A stretch of 64,000 nt of DNA from Nonomuraea helvata. Lineage in GTDB: Bacteria > Actinomycetota > Actinomycetes > Streptosporangiales > Streptosporangiaceae. The notes below the pieces were generated by a model that was given only the letters and a program-made list of their open reading frames with translations, did not search any database and was not told where the DNA came from. The translations under genes were made by a program, and so were the position numbers. Below are positions 16,756-24,870 of the stretch, piece after piece; positions within the stretch are counted from its first letter, which is position 1, and each line of letters begins with the position of its first letter. The stretch lies in assembly GCF_039535785.1 (NCBI RefSeq), contig NZ_BAAAXV010000009.1, positions 1,426,001-1,490,000 of the forward strand, given 5' to 3'.

Positions 16756-17649
16756 CTAGGCCAGGACCTGGAGCAGCGCCCGGTTCCTGGCCTTGGCCGG
16801 TTCGGCGATCCGCTCGACCGGCTGCCCCGCGCTGTCGAGCACGACCAGCGAGTTGTGTGCGGGGCTTCCGGACCCGGACTGGCCGCGCGTGCCGGCCGTA
16901 CGCACCACGAGGCGGCCGTCCGGCAGGTAGAAGGCGCCGATCTGCTTGCCCTTGACCGCCGGCCGCTCCTTCTTGCCCGTCCTGATGTCGAGCACGACCG
17001 GCTTGAACGAGGCCGGCCAGGTACCGTCGCCGAGCGTCTCCGGGCTCTCCGGGATCGAGACGACCGCCTTGCTGCCGTCGGGCGACAGGCTCTGCACGTG
17101 GTTGATGTACTTGACCCCCTTGGCCGGAAGGCTCTTGCCGGTCTTGACGTTGAGCCGGTAGAGGGAGTCGCCCTGGGTGTTGTAGCCCGCGAGGTAGCGG
17201 CCGTCGGCCGACCAGGCGAGGTGGCAGACGCCCGGGGACGTGCCCACCTTCTCCGGGGCGGCGCTGCCGTCCGCCTTGGCGACCATGATCTCGTCGCCCT
17301 GGGCCGGGTAGGCCACCCTGCTCGAGTCGGCGGACCAGACCGGGGTCAGGCACGGCGCGCCGCCCTGGAGCCCGTTCACGAGCGTGGTGGCCTTGCCGCC
17401 CTCCATGACCTGGAGGTCGCCGTTCTCGGTCACCCAGGCCGCCTTCGTGCCGTCGGGCGACGCGGCGAACTGCGGTGTGGCGCCGACCTTGGCGAGCGTG
17501 CTCCACTCGCCGTCGGCGTACCGTGTGAGCTGATTTCCGAATCCGGCGTAGACGGCGCCCGAGAGGTCAGGCGTGGGCGCCGCCGACGCTGCCGGCGAGA
17601 ACACCAGAACGGCGCCAAGAGCGACGCCGGTCACAATGTGTGTCTTCAT
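16756..17649 (-). CDS. Secreted beta-propeller protein (TolB/WD40-like)
   Basis: A 297-residue protein with a clear Sec signal peptide (MKTHIVTGVALGAVLVF, cleavage after SAASA). The rest is repeated blade motifs, ASPDGTKAAWV, WSADSSRVAYP, WSADGRYLAGY and LSPDGSKAVVS, typical of TolB/PD40 propellers. It would act outside the membrane as a binding or scaffold protein. No catalytic motif is seen. The ATG at 17649 is taken as start because the signal peptide begins there. It follows the MBL hydrolase with a 26-base gap on the same strand, so the two are probably one operon. Confidence 0.8.
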   Translation of the reverse strand: MKTHIVTGVALGAVLVFSPAASAAPTPDLSGAVYAGFGNQLTRYADGEWSTLAKVGATPQFAASPDGTKAAWVTENGDLQVMEGGKATTLVNGLQGGAPCLTPVWSADSSRVAYPAQGDEIMVAKADGSAAPEKVGTSPGVCHLAWSADGRYLAGYNTQGDSLYRLNVKTGKSLPAKGVKYINHVQSLSPDGSKAVVSIPESPETLGDGTWPASFKPVVLDIRTGKKERPAVKGKQIGAFYLPDGRLVVRTAGTRGQSGSGSPAHNSLVVLDSAGQPVERIAEPAKARNRALLQVLA

Positions 17650-17675
17650 GGCTACACATCGTGCCCGCAAGTCGC

Positions 17676-18416
17676 TCAGAGACGTAGGAACGGCTCGCCG
17701 AAATGAGCGGTGGCGAGAATCGCCCGCTCGGCCCTCAACGCGCCGAGCACCTCCGCACGGGTGCGCGCGGCCGTCTCCTGGTCGTCGTCGTAGACGTACC
17801 GGATGGACGGGTCGTCGAGCTGGACGGGGTGGAGCACGAGGTCTCCGGTGATGGCCACGTCGCCGACCCTGGCGATCTGGTGGCCCGGGGTGTGGCCGGG
17901 CGCGAGGTGCACGTGGACGCCCGGCGAGACCTCGGCCTCGCCCTCGACGGCGTGCAGCTGATCCTTGATCGGGGTGAGCAGCCGGTCGAACACCGGGCCG
18001 CCCGCGGCGTCCAACTCGGCCTGCTGGAGCACGTATCGCGCGTTCTCGAACGCCGGCCTGCCGTCCACGACCACGCCGCCGGCATGGTCACTGTGGAGGT
18101 GCGTGAGGACGACCGTGCCGATCTCGGCGGGCGTGACGCCCGCGGCGGCCAGCTCACCGGCCAGCGTTCCCGGGACCGGCGCCCAGCTCGCGGCCGGTGA
18201 GTCCGCGCCACCGATGCCCGTGTCGACGAGGGTCAGGCGACCGGCCGCGTCGCGGATCAGATAGCAGTGGAAGTGCAGGTCCCACGGCCCATCCTGAAGC
18301 TCCGAACCGAGGAACATCTCGGCGAGCGGGCGGCGGATCGCCGCTCCCATGGGGCCCACGGCGTCGCAGAGCGGTGTCACCTCGACGCCGGAGACGGTTA
18401 TAGGTGTATGTGGCAC
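17676..18416 (-). CDS. MBL-fold metallo-hydrolase
   Basis: A 246-residue metallo-beta-lactamase-fold hydrolase. The zinc motif is TVVLTHLHSDHAGG, with later ligands in LAPGHTPGHQ and ITGDLVLHP. Similar proteins act as lactonases or general esterases. A TAATCT box six bases before the GTG start fits a leaderless transcript, and this box overlaps the stop codon of the upstream zinc-ribbon gene. The downstream partner encodes a secreted propeller protein. The substrate is unknown. Confidence 0.85.
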   Translation of the reverse strand: MPHTPITVSGVEVTPLCDAVGPMGAAIRRPLAEMFLGSELQDGPWDLHFHCYLIRDAAGRLTLVDTGIGGADSPAASWAPVPGTLAGELAAAGVTPAEIGTVVLTHLHSDHAGGVVVDGRPAFENARYVLQQAELDAAGGPVFDRLLTPIKDQLHAVEGEAEVSPGVHVHLAPGHTPGHQIARVGDVAITGDLVLHPVQLDDPSIRYVYDDDQETAARTRAEVLGALRAERAILATAHFGEPFLRL

Positions 18417-18422
18417 TCGCCC

Positions 18423-18428
18423 AGATTA
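18423..18428 (-). promoter_or_regulatory. Candidate leaderless -10 (TAATCT) of the MBL gene
   Basis: TAATCT on the minus strand ends six bases before the GTG start. Its TAA is at the same time the stop codon of the zinc-ribbon gene upstream. Confidence 0.4.
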
Positions 18429-18569
18429 GGCGGCCACCGGCTCCGCGGGAACGAACTCGTTCTCCAGGTCAGCGGCGTAGACGGCGCGGCAGCAGTGCGC
18501 GCACCTGTACATGATCGGGCCTTCGTCGAGCTCGTGGCGGCACTGCGGGCAGCGGTTGACGGTCTTCAT
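18426..18569 (-). CDS. 47-residue zinc-ribbon protein
   Basis: A small gene with an ATG at 18569 and GGGGGAG five bases upstream. The product begins MKTVNRCPQCRHELDEG and has CPQC and CAHCC, spaced as a rubredoxin-like zinc ribbon, then an acidic tail ending EPVAA. The good ribosome site, four-cysteine pattern and high third-position GC support a real gene. Such ribbons often bind nucleic acid or a partner protein; no function is assigned. It stands alone upstream of the MBL gene, and its stop overlaps the MBL promoter box. Confidence 0.75.
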   Translation of the reverse strand: MKTVNRCPQCRHELDEGPIMYRCAHCCRAVYAADLENEFVPAEPVAA

Positions 18570-18805
18570 GATGCTCCCCCAAGGAGTTCTGTTCGTTCTA
18601 TGGAACCTTCACCGAGTTGCAGGGGTCCTGCATGCCACTTGACACGATGACGCTGCTTCGATGGGGGTTCTGTGCCCTCCGGTACACCGGGCGCGGTAAT
18701 TTTCCTCGCAGTACGGTGCCGAGAAGAACATTGTCACGCGCCCCGTCCCGCGCCGGTGGGAGAAACTCCGAGAACGGCCCGGGAATAGCCCAAGAGGGCT
18801 AGGCG

Positions 18806-18833
18806 TTTACTGGGCCAGATGGTGTGGTATCTT
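18806..18833 (+). promoter_or_regulatory. Candidate promoter of the rho-like gene
   Basis: TTTACT (18806) and TATCTT (18828) are spaced by 16 bases and agree with -35 and -10 elements of a housekeeping sigma factor. Transcription would begin near 18840 and leave a 5' leader of about 120 bases. Confidence 0.45.
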
Positions 18834-18839
18834 GCCACC

Positions 18840-18959
18840 AAGCGTTGAGCTTCCGCTCCGCTGGTTCTTCATCTGAGTCTTGGCCCCCTGGGCCCGACTT
18901 CCTTCTTTCGCCACCGCGCCTTGCTCTGGTCAGGCGCGTCTCCCCCAAAGGGGTTCACC
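18840..18959 (+). promoter_or_regulatory. Pyrimidine-rich leader of rho-like gene with RBS-masking hairpin
   Basis: The leader is rich in C and T and poor in G over about 70 bases (18850-18915), which is what a Rho-loading site looks like. It ends with a perfect hairpin, CGCGCCT/AGGCGCG (18915-18938), and a tight CCCC-AAA-GGGG hairpin (18943-18953) whose right arm is the ribosome site of the gene. Leader-based autoregulation of rho is established in E. coli; here it is inferred. Upstream, 18570-18805 shows no gene. Confidence 0.4.
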
Positions 18960-20063
18960 ATGTCTGTACACATTCCTGAACAGCGTGCGGACGTACCCGT
19001 CCGCCAGGTCGAGGGCCTCCTGGACCTACGCGACAAGTCCGCGTTCATCCGGGCCGGCCAGCTGCCCGGCCCCGGCGACGTCCGCCTTCAGCCCGACAAG
19101 GTACGGCAGTTCGACCTGCGGCCCGGCGACCACGTCGTCGCGTCGTTCGCCGGCAACAAGCTCGTCGGCATCACGTCGGTCAACGGCGCCACGCAGTGGC
19201 GCGATCGGCCGCGGTTCGCCGAGCTGACACCCGTACATCCGACCGAGCGGCTCCACATCGAGACCGAGTCGCTCAGCACGCGCGTCGTCGACCTGTTCGC
19301 GCCCATCGGCAAGGGACAGCGCGGCCTCATCGTCGCGCCGCCCAAGGCCGGCAAGACCATGGTCCTGCAGGCGCTGGCCGCCGGGATCAGCCGCAACCAC
19401 CCCGAGGTGCACCTCATGGTGGTCCTCGTGGGCGAGCGGCCCGAGGAGGTCACCGAGATGCGCGCCACGATCTCCGGCGAGATCTTCTCCTCGACCTTCG
19501 ACCACCCCGACCGCGACCACGCCGCCGTCGCCGAGCTGGCCATCGAACGGGCCAAGCGGCTCGTGGAGTCCGGCCAGGACGTCGTGCTGCTGCTCGACTC
19601 GCTGACGCGGCTGGGGCGGGCGTACAACAACCTGGCGCCCGGCGGCGGCCGGGTGCTCACCGGCGGCATCGACGCCGGGGCGCTGTACCCGCCCAAGCGC
19701 TTCTTCGGCGCCGCCCGCAACGTCGAGGGCGGCGGCTCCCTCACCATCCTCGCCACCGCGCTGATCGACACGGGGTCGCGGATGGACAACAACCTGTACG
19801 AGGAGTTCAAGGGGACGGGGAACATGGAGCTGCACCTCGTCCGCGAGCTGGCCGAGCGCCGGCTGTTCCCGGCCGTGGACCTGGACGCCTCCGGGACCCG
19901 GCGCGAGGAGATCCTGTTGCACACGGAGGAGCGGCAGGTGGTGTGGCGGCTGCGGCGGATGCTGACGGGGCTGGAGAAGCAGCAAGGGCTCGAGGTCCTC
20001 ATCGGCAAGCTCCGCACCACCCCCTCCAACGCCGCCTTCCTCCTCGAGGCCACCGCCGCCTGA
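18960..20063 (+). CDS. rho: Transcription termination factor Rho, short form
   Basis: A 367-residue Rho that lacks the N-terminal helix bundle and the long charged insertion found in the usual actinobacterial Rho of 600 or more residues. It keeps the RNA-binding OB fold (VEGLLDLRDKSAFIR, VRQFDLRPGDHVVASF), Walker A (APPKAGKTMVLQ), Walker B (VVLLLDSLTRLGRAYN), and the Q- and R-loop regions (RVLTGGIDAGALYP, AARNVEGGGSLT). All ATPase motifs are intact, so it is probably an active RNA translocase. It may be a second Rho beside a full-length one elsewhere. AAAGGGG lies six bases before the ATG, within a small hairpin. Confidence 0.9.
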   Translation: MSVHIPEQRADVPVRQVEGLLDLRDKSAFIRAGQLPGPGDVRLQPDKVRQFDLRPGDHVVASFAGNKLVGITSVNGATQWRDRPRFAELTPVHPTERLHIETESLSTRVVDLFAPIGKGQRGLIVAPPKAGKTMVLQALAAGISRNHPEVHLMVVLVGERPEEVTEMRATISGEIFSSTFDHPDRDHAAVAELAIERAKRLVESGQDVVLLLDSLTRLGRAYNNLAPGGGRVLTGGIDAGALYPPKRFFGAARNVEGGGSLTILATALIDTGSRMDNNLYEEFKGTGNMELHLVRELAERRLFPAVDLDASGTRREEILLHTEERQVVWRLRRMLTGLEKQQGLEVLIGKLRTTPSNAAFLLEATAA

Positions 20064-20146
20064 CTCCTGTGCCTCTCCTTCCCTTACGGCCCGCGCGGCG
20101 GCGGCGTGGAGCCCCGTCGGGAAGGGTCCCTGGGCGGTGGACGAGA

Positions 20147-21199
20147 ATGGGCGGCATGCTGGCCGACATCGTCGAATACCTCGTCTGCCCCGTCTGCCGT
20201 GCCGGCGTGCGGCTCGACGCCGATGCGCTGCGGTGCGCCGACGGACATGCGTACGACGTCGCCAAGCAGGGCTACGTAAGCCTGCTCATAGGCAGCAAAC
20301 CCCCGGGAACGGCCGACAGTCCCGAGATGGTGACCGCGAGGGCGCGATTTCTCGATGCGGGTCACTATGCACCGCTGCAAGACGCAGTGGCAGAAACCGT
20401 GCGAAAGTACGCGCGCGGCGAGAACGGTCCAGCAAAACGTGAGTACTCCACCGAAACGAATGACGGCGCGGAGTTGAGGGCGTACCGTGGGGCGGAAGTG
20501 GAGGCCGGTTACGGCGCGGGGCCACAACGTCTTGCGTACGAGCCGGAAATAACCGGCGGTCGGCGTCGCGCGGAAGGATGGGCCGCGCCGTTGATCGTCG
20601 ATGCGGGCACGGGCACCGGGCACTACCTGGCGGCCGTGCTCAACGCGGTGGACGATGGCATCGGGATGGCGTTCGATGTGTCGAAGCACGCTGTACGCCG
20701 GGCGGCGCGGGTGCATCCCAGGGCAGGGGCGTTCGTGGCCGACGTGTGGCGCCCGCTCCCCATCAGGGACGGGGTGGCCGATGTGGTGATCGACGTGTTC
20801 GCGCCCAGGAACGGGCCCGAATTCAGGAGGATCCTCCGTCCCGGAGGCGTCGCGGTGGTCGTGACCCCGGCCAGGCGGCACCTGAGCCCGCTCGTCGAGG
20901 AGCTGTGCCTGCTCTCCGTGGACGAGGAGAAGGAGCGCAGGCTGGCGCGGAGCCTGGAGGGCTTCGTCGAGTCAGAGCGGCGCTCGATCGAGTTCGAGAT
21001 GGAGCTTGGACATGACGACATCGCCCAGGTGGTCGGGATGGGCCCGAGCGCGTGGCATACCGACCCGGATGAGCTGAACCAGCGAATCACGGGATTTATC
21101 TCCCATAATGTCGCGAAAAGGCAGCAAAAAGTGCGAACGCAAGCGTCGTTTCACCTGTCTATCTTCGAGCCCGCGACCCGATCAAGGGCCGTTCCTTGA
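20147..21199 (+). CDS. RlmA-type 23S rRNA (guanine-N1) methyltransferase-like protein
   Basis: A 350-residue SAM-dependent methyltransferase. The N-terminal zinc finger is YLVCPVCRAG...LRCADGHAYDVAKQGYV, the RlmA/TlrB signature, and the SAM site is IVDAGTGTGHYL. These enzymes methylate G745 or G748 of 23S rRNA, and TlrB types give macrolide resistance. An extra segment of about 60 residues (about 90-150), encoded by less GC-rich DNA, lies between zinc finger and SAM domain, making the protein longer than the usual 270-290 residues. The start may be 20147 or the ATG at 20156. Whether it gives antibiotic resistance is unknown. Confidence 0.82.
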   Translation: MGGMLADIVEYLVCPVCRAGVRLDADALRCADGHAYDVAKQGYVSLLIGSKPPGTADSPEMVTARARFLDAGHYAPLQDAVAETVRKYARGENGPAKREYSTETNDGAELRAYRGAEVEAGYGAGPQRLAYEPEITGGRRRAEGWAAPLIVDAGTGTGHYLAAVLNAVDDGIGMAFDVSKHAVRRAARVHPRAGAFVADVWRPLPIRDGVADVVIDVFAPRNGPEFRRILRPGGVAVVVTPARRHLSPLVEELCLLSVDEEKERRLARSLEGFVESERRSIEFEMELGHDDIAQVVGMGPSAWHTDPDELNQRITGFISHNVAKRQQKVRTQASFHLSIFEPATRSRAVP

Positions 21200-21343
21200 C
21201 GGACGCCTGGGACTGGTGTTACTGATGGGGCATTTAGTCCGAAATTCCCCCACATTCCCTAAGTATTTCTCCGGAACAGGCGCAATACTGGACGACATCC
21301 CTCGCCCGGAGGCGTGGGGCAGCCAAGGGAGGGGGCGCACCGG

Positions 21344-23113
21344 ATGAAGGCGGAGGAACGCTGGCAGGCCAGGTTCCGGGCGTCGCGCATGACGCTGCCG
21401 TCCTGGGCGCGCCTGGCCCCGAACCGCTCCATCTACCGCTCCAACGCCACCGGCACCTGGGAGGTCTACGCCTGGGACCGCGTGACCGGCGCCACCCGCC
21501 AGGTCACCGACCGGCCCAGGGGCACCGCGTACGCGGCCGTCGACCCCACCGGCCAGTGGATCTACTGGTTCGCCGACACCGAGGGCGACGAGTTCGGCGT
21601 GTGGTGGCGTCAGCCCTTCAACGGCGGCCCCAACGAGCCGGTGGCCCCCGACCTGCCCCCGGGCCAGCCCGGCGGCATCGCCCTGTCCACGACGGGCGTC
21701 GCGGCGATCACCATGGCCAGCGAGGGCACGTTCAAGGTCTACCTCGTACGCGACGGCGAGCCGACCAAGCTCCTGTACGAGCACGGCGAGGCCGCCTGGG
21801 TGGCCGACATGACCCTCGACGGCTCCCTTATCGCGATCAATCATGGCGAGTACGGCGACTTCCGTCACCCCGCACTCCGCGTCATCCGCCCGAACGGCCA
21901 CACGGTGGGCGAGCTCTACGACGGCCCCACCAAGGGCGTCACCGGCCTCAAGTTCGCCCCGGTCGTCGGCGACCGCCGCCTGCTCGCCCTGCACGAGCGC
22001 CGCGAGCGCCACGAGCCCCTGGTCTGGGACCCGGTGACCGGCGAGCAGCGCGAGATCTGGCTGAAGGACTCCGGCGACCTCGACGCCGAGTGGTACGACG
22101 ACGGCCGCGGCCTGCTCATCCTGCGCGACCACCGCGCCCGTAGCTACCTGCACCGCTACGACCTCGCGGGCGGCGGCCTGGCCCTCCTCGAGACGCCGCA
22201 CGGTGTGATCGACGAGGCGGTCCCCCGGCCCGGCGGGCACGTCGAGTACTCCTGGTCCAGCGCCTCGCGCCCGCCGATCATCCGCTCCACCAACGGCCAG
22301 GTCGTGGTCAATCACAGCGGTCCGCCCGCTCCGCCGAGCGTCCCGGTCGAGGACATCGACGTCGACGGCGAGGGCGGTCGCATTCACGCGCTGATCTCCA
22401 AGCCCGAGGTGGGCAGCGCCCCGTACCCCACGGTCTTCCTGCTGCACGGCGGGCCGACGGCGCACGACCGCGACGTGTTCTCGCCCGAGGTCGCCGCCTG
22501 GGTGGACGCGGGGTTCGCGGTGGTGCGCGTCAACTACCGGGGCTCGACGGGCTATGGCTCCGCCTGGCGCGACGCGCTGCACGGCGACGTCGGGCACATC
22601 GAGCTGGCCGACGTGGCCGCCGTACGCCGATGCGTGGTCGATCGTGGCATCGCCGACGAGCACCGGATCGTGCTGGCCGGCTCGGGGTGGGGCGGCTATC
22701 TCACGCTGCTCGGCCTCGGCACGCAGCCGGACCTGTGGGCGGCCGGCATCGCGGCGGCGCCGATCGCCTGCCACCAGACCGCGTACGAGGACGAGGCGGA
22801 GAGCCTGCGCGCCTACCACCGCGCGCTGCTCGGCGGCTCGCCCGACGAGCAGCCCGCACGGTATGCGGGCAGCTCCCCCATCACCTACGCCGACCAGGTC
22901 AAGAGCCCGCTGCTGATCCTCGCGGGCGAGGACGACACGCGCTGCCCGCTGCGCCAGATCGAGAAGTACGTGGCCAAGCTCGCCGATCACGGGCGCGACC
23001 ACGAGGTCTACACCTACGACGCCATCCGTGGCTCGCTCGTGGTCGCCCAGCGGATCGCGCAGCTCACGCTCCAGCTCGATTTCGCCAGAAAGCACGTACT
23101 TGACACCCTGTAA
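21344..23113 (+). CDS. S9-family (prolyl oligopeptidase-type) peptidase homologue lacking the catalytic His
   Basis: A 589-residue protein with an N-terminal beta-propeller (about 1-330) and a C-terminal alpha/beta-hydrolase domain. The nucleophile motif is LAGSGWGGY (Ser447) and the acid is in LAGEDDTRCPL (Asp530). Where relatives have DAGHGSLV this protein reads DAIRGSLV, with Arg at about residue 562 (CGT, 23027-23029), so the catalytic triad is incomplete. It may be a binding protein or an inactive paralogue rather than a peptidase. AGGGAGGGGG precedes the ATG at 21344. It is convergent with the phosphatase gene across a double hairpin. Confidence 0.88.
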   Translation: MKAEERWQARFRASRMTLPSWARLAPNRSIYRSNATGTWEVYAWDRVTGATRQVTDRPRGTAYAAVDPTGQWIYWFADTEGDEFGVWWRQPFNGGPNEPVAPDLPPGQPGGIALSTTGVAAITMASEGTFKVYLVRDGEPTKLLYEHGEAAWVADMTLDGSLIAINHGEYGDFRHPALRVIRPNGHTVGELYDGPTKGVTGLKFAPVVGDRRLLALHERRERHEPLVWDPVTGEQREIWLKDSGDLDAEWYDDGRGLLILRDHRARSYLHRYDLAGGGLALLETPHGVIDEAVPRPGGHVEYSWSSASRPPIIRSTNGQVVVNHSGPPAPPSVPVEDIDVDGEGGRIHALISKPEVGSAPYPTVFLLHGGPTAHDRDVFSPEVAAWVDAGFAVVRVNYRGSTGYGSAWRDALHGDVGHIELADVAAVRRCVVDRGIADEHRIVLAGSGWGGYLTLLGLGTQPDLWAAGIAAAPIACHQTAYEDEAESLRAYHRALLGGSPDEQPARYAGSSPITYADQVKSPLLILAGEDDTRCPLRQIEKYVAKLADHGRDHEVYTYDAIRGSLVVAQRIAQLTLQLDFARKHVLDTL

Positions 23114-23119
23114 GAAGCT

Positions 23120-23180
23120 GGCTGACTCCTTGGCTTGATCGTCAGCCGATTCCGGTGACAGCATGCGCCCACGCTGTCAC
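23120..23180. terminator. Two tandem hairpins between convergent genes
   Basis: Hairpin one has arms GGCTGAC (23120) and GTCAGCC (23141). Hairpin two has arms GTGACAGC (23155) and GCTGTCAC (23173). Both are perfect and symmetric, so they can stop transcription from either convergent gene. Confidence 0.65.
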
Positions 23181-23205
23181 AGGGAGGCGTCAATTGAGCT
23201 GGGAG

Positions 23206-24750
23206 CTATCGGGCGCGCAGCACCAGGATGGCCAGGTCGTCCTGGCTCGGCTCCGAGGCGAAGTCGGCCGCGCCCCTGCGGATGCGCTCCGCGACCGCTC
23301 GCGCCGACAGCCCCGCGCACTCGGCCAGCAGCTTGGCCAGGCCGCCGTCGTCGTCGAGCAGCCGTCCGCCCGAGCGCCGCTCCGTCACCCCGTCGGTGAC
23401 GGCCAGCAGCACGTCGCCATGGTCCAGATGCACGGTGTCGGCCTCGAACACGACCTCGTGGAAGACCCCCAGCAACGACTGCGGCGTGGTGACCGCCTCG
23501 ACCTTGCCGTTCGGCCTGAGCCGCAGCGCCTCGGGGTGCCCCGCCGAGACCAGGCGCACCTCGAGGCCGGTCTTCATGGGGGTGATGTCGCCGTGCAGCA
23601 GCGTGAGGAACCTGGCGCGCTCGCCCTCCTCCAGGATCGCCTGGTTGAGCCGCCCGAGCACCGCCGCGACGCCGTACCCCTCGCGGGCCAGCAGCCGCAG
23701 CGTGTGGCGGGCCAGCCCGGTCACGGCGGCGGCCTCGGGGCCGGTGCCGCAGACGTCGCCGATCGCGAACCGCCAGGAGTCGTCGCCCGCCTTGAACAGG
23801 TCGTAGAAGTCGCCGCCGACCTCGTTGGTCTCACCGGCCGGCTCATAGATGACGCCGTAGTCGAGCCCGGGGACCTCGGGCTCGTTGGGGGGCAGCAGGC
23901 TGCGCTGGAGCGCCCGGTTGGCGGCGGCCTGCTGGGCGTAGAGCCTGGCGTTGTCCATGGCCAGCGCGGCACGCCTGCCGATGTCCTCGGCGAACTGGAT
24001 GACCTCGTCGGGAAAGCGGTCGGGCCGGCCCAGGCACATCATGCCGAGGCCGCGTCCGCGTGCCATGAGCGGCACGGCCAGCACCTGCGCGTCGGCCAGA
24101 TGGAGGGCCGAGGTCACGCTGGTGTCCGCGGCGGCGATGTCCATCTCGTCGAGCTGCTCGCGCAGCCCGTCTATCCTGGCCTCGTCGGCGTGCCAGAGAT
24201 AGACCAGCCGCAGCGGCCCGGCGGAGCTGTCGGCTGTGTAGACGGCGCACCAGCTCGACAGCCGGGGCACCACGACCTGCGCGATGATCGCCGGGACCAT
24301 GTCGGGGTCGAGGGTGCCCGCGAGCAGGTCGCTGGCGTCGGCCAGAAATCCCAGCCAGTGCGGCCCTCGGGAGCTCTCCTCCAGCCATTCGGCGGTCAAC
24401 CGGTCCGCGGAGCCAGGTAGCGTGAGTCTGGCCCAATGGACACGAGAATCGCCCGTGAAGGTGACTCCCCACTCTTCGACGTTCGAGGAAGGAGCTTTTG
24501 GATCACCCTGGGAGAGGTGCCGCTGCCTCAACTCAACCTGGACAGCATCCCCAAAATGCTTCCAAATCACCTCAAACGGCTCATCAATCACCTGCTCTGC
24601 CAGGTCCCCCGCGACCTGCTCGGCGGTATGGAGCACGCCGCCGGTGGCCCACGCGGTCATCACCTCGCGCGTGAACCTCATCGCAGCCGTCACAGCGGTC
24701 TCGCCGGGCGCGAACGTCGCAGCCAGCACCGCATGGGGAGAAGCAGTCAT
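23206..24750 (-). CDS. PP2C/SpoIIE-type phosphatase with GAF domain and degenerate RsbW-like domain (OsaC-like)
   Basis: A 514-residue cytosolic protein. The N-terminal about 110 residues (AAMRFTREVMTAWATGG...VAGDLAEQVI) resemble the start of an RsbW anti-sigma kinase fold but lack its ATP-binding motifs. A GAF domain (about 155-300) follows, then a SpoIIE phosphatase with metal motifs EVGGDFYDLF, LLAVTDGVTER and QDDLAILVL. It is divergent from a kinase/regulator pair resembling Streptomyces OsaA/OsaB. In S. coelicolor the neighbouring OsaC has RsbW-like, PAS, GAF and PP2C domains and acts on sigma-B. This copy is about half that length. A role in a partner-switching pathway is inferred from architecture and position. 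Confidence 0.85.
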   Translation of the reverse strand: MTASPHAVLAATFAPGETAVTAAMRFTREVMTAWATGGVLHTAEQVAGDLAEQVIDEPFEVIWKHFGDAVQVELRQRHLSQGDPKAPSSNVEEWGVTFTGDSRVHWARLTLPGSADRLTAEWLEESSRGPHWLGFLADASDLLAGTLDPDMVPAIIAQVVVPRLSSWCAVYTADSSAGPLRLVYLWHADEARIDGLREQLDEMDIAAADTSVTSALHLADAQVLAVPLMARGRGLGMMCLGRPDRFPDEVIQFAEDIGRRAALAMDNARLYAQQAAANRALQRSLLPPNEPEVPGLDYGVIYEPAGETNEVGGDFYDLFKAGDDSWRFAIGDVCGTGPEAAAVTGLARHTLRLLAREGYGVAAVLGRLNQAILEEGERARFLTLLHGDITPMKTGLEVRLVSAGHPEALRLRPNGKVEAVTTPQSLLGVFHEVVFEADTVHLDHGDVLLAVTDGVTERRSGGRLLDDDGGLAKLLAECAGLSARAVAERIRRGAADFASEPSQDDLAILVLRAR

Positions 24751-24870
24751 CCCCACGTGCCTACCACACTTCCTACTGACTTGGGGTAAATCCAAGGGCA
24801 GGACTACGAGCTACTCATCGTGACAGACTTGAATCACTCGCCGGAGCCCGCCGCGAGTGAAGGAGGCCCC

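Noticed and set aside
18617..18802. 61-codon plus-strand frame upstream of rho
   Set aside because: No ribosome site, amino acid content typical of non-coding frames, and it ends before the rho promoter elements.
21182..23164. 660-codon minus-strand open frame opposite the S9 homologue
   Set aside because: Same reason: complement of a GC-rich gene with clear motifs on the plus strand. It also runs across the double terminator.
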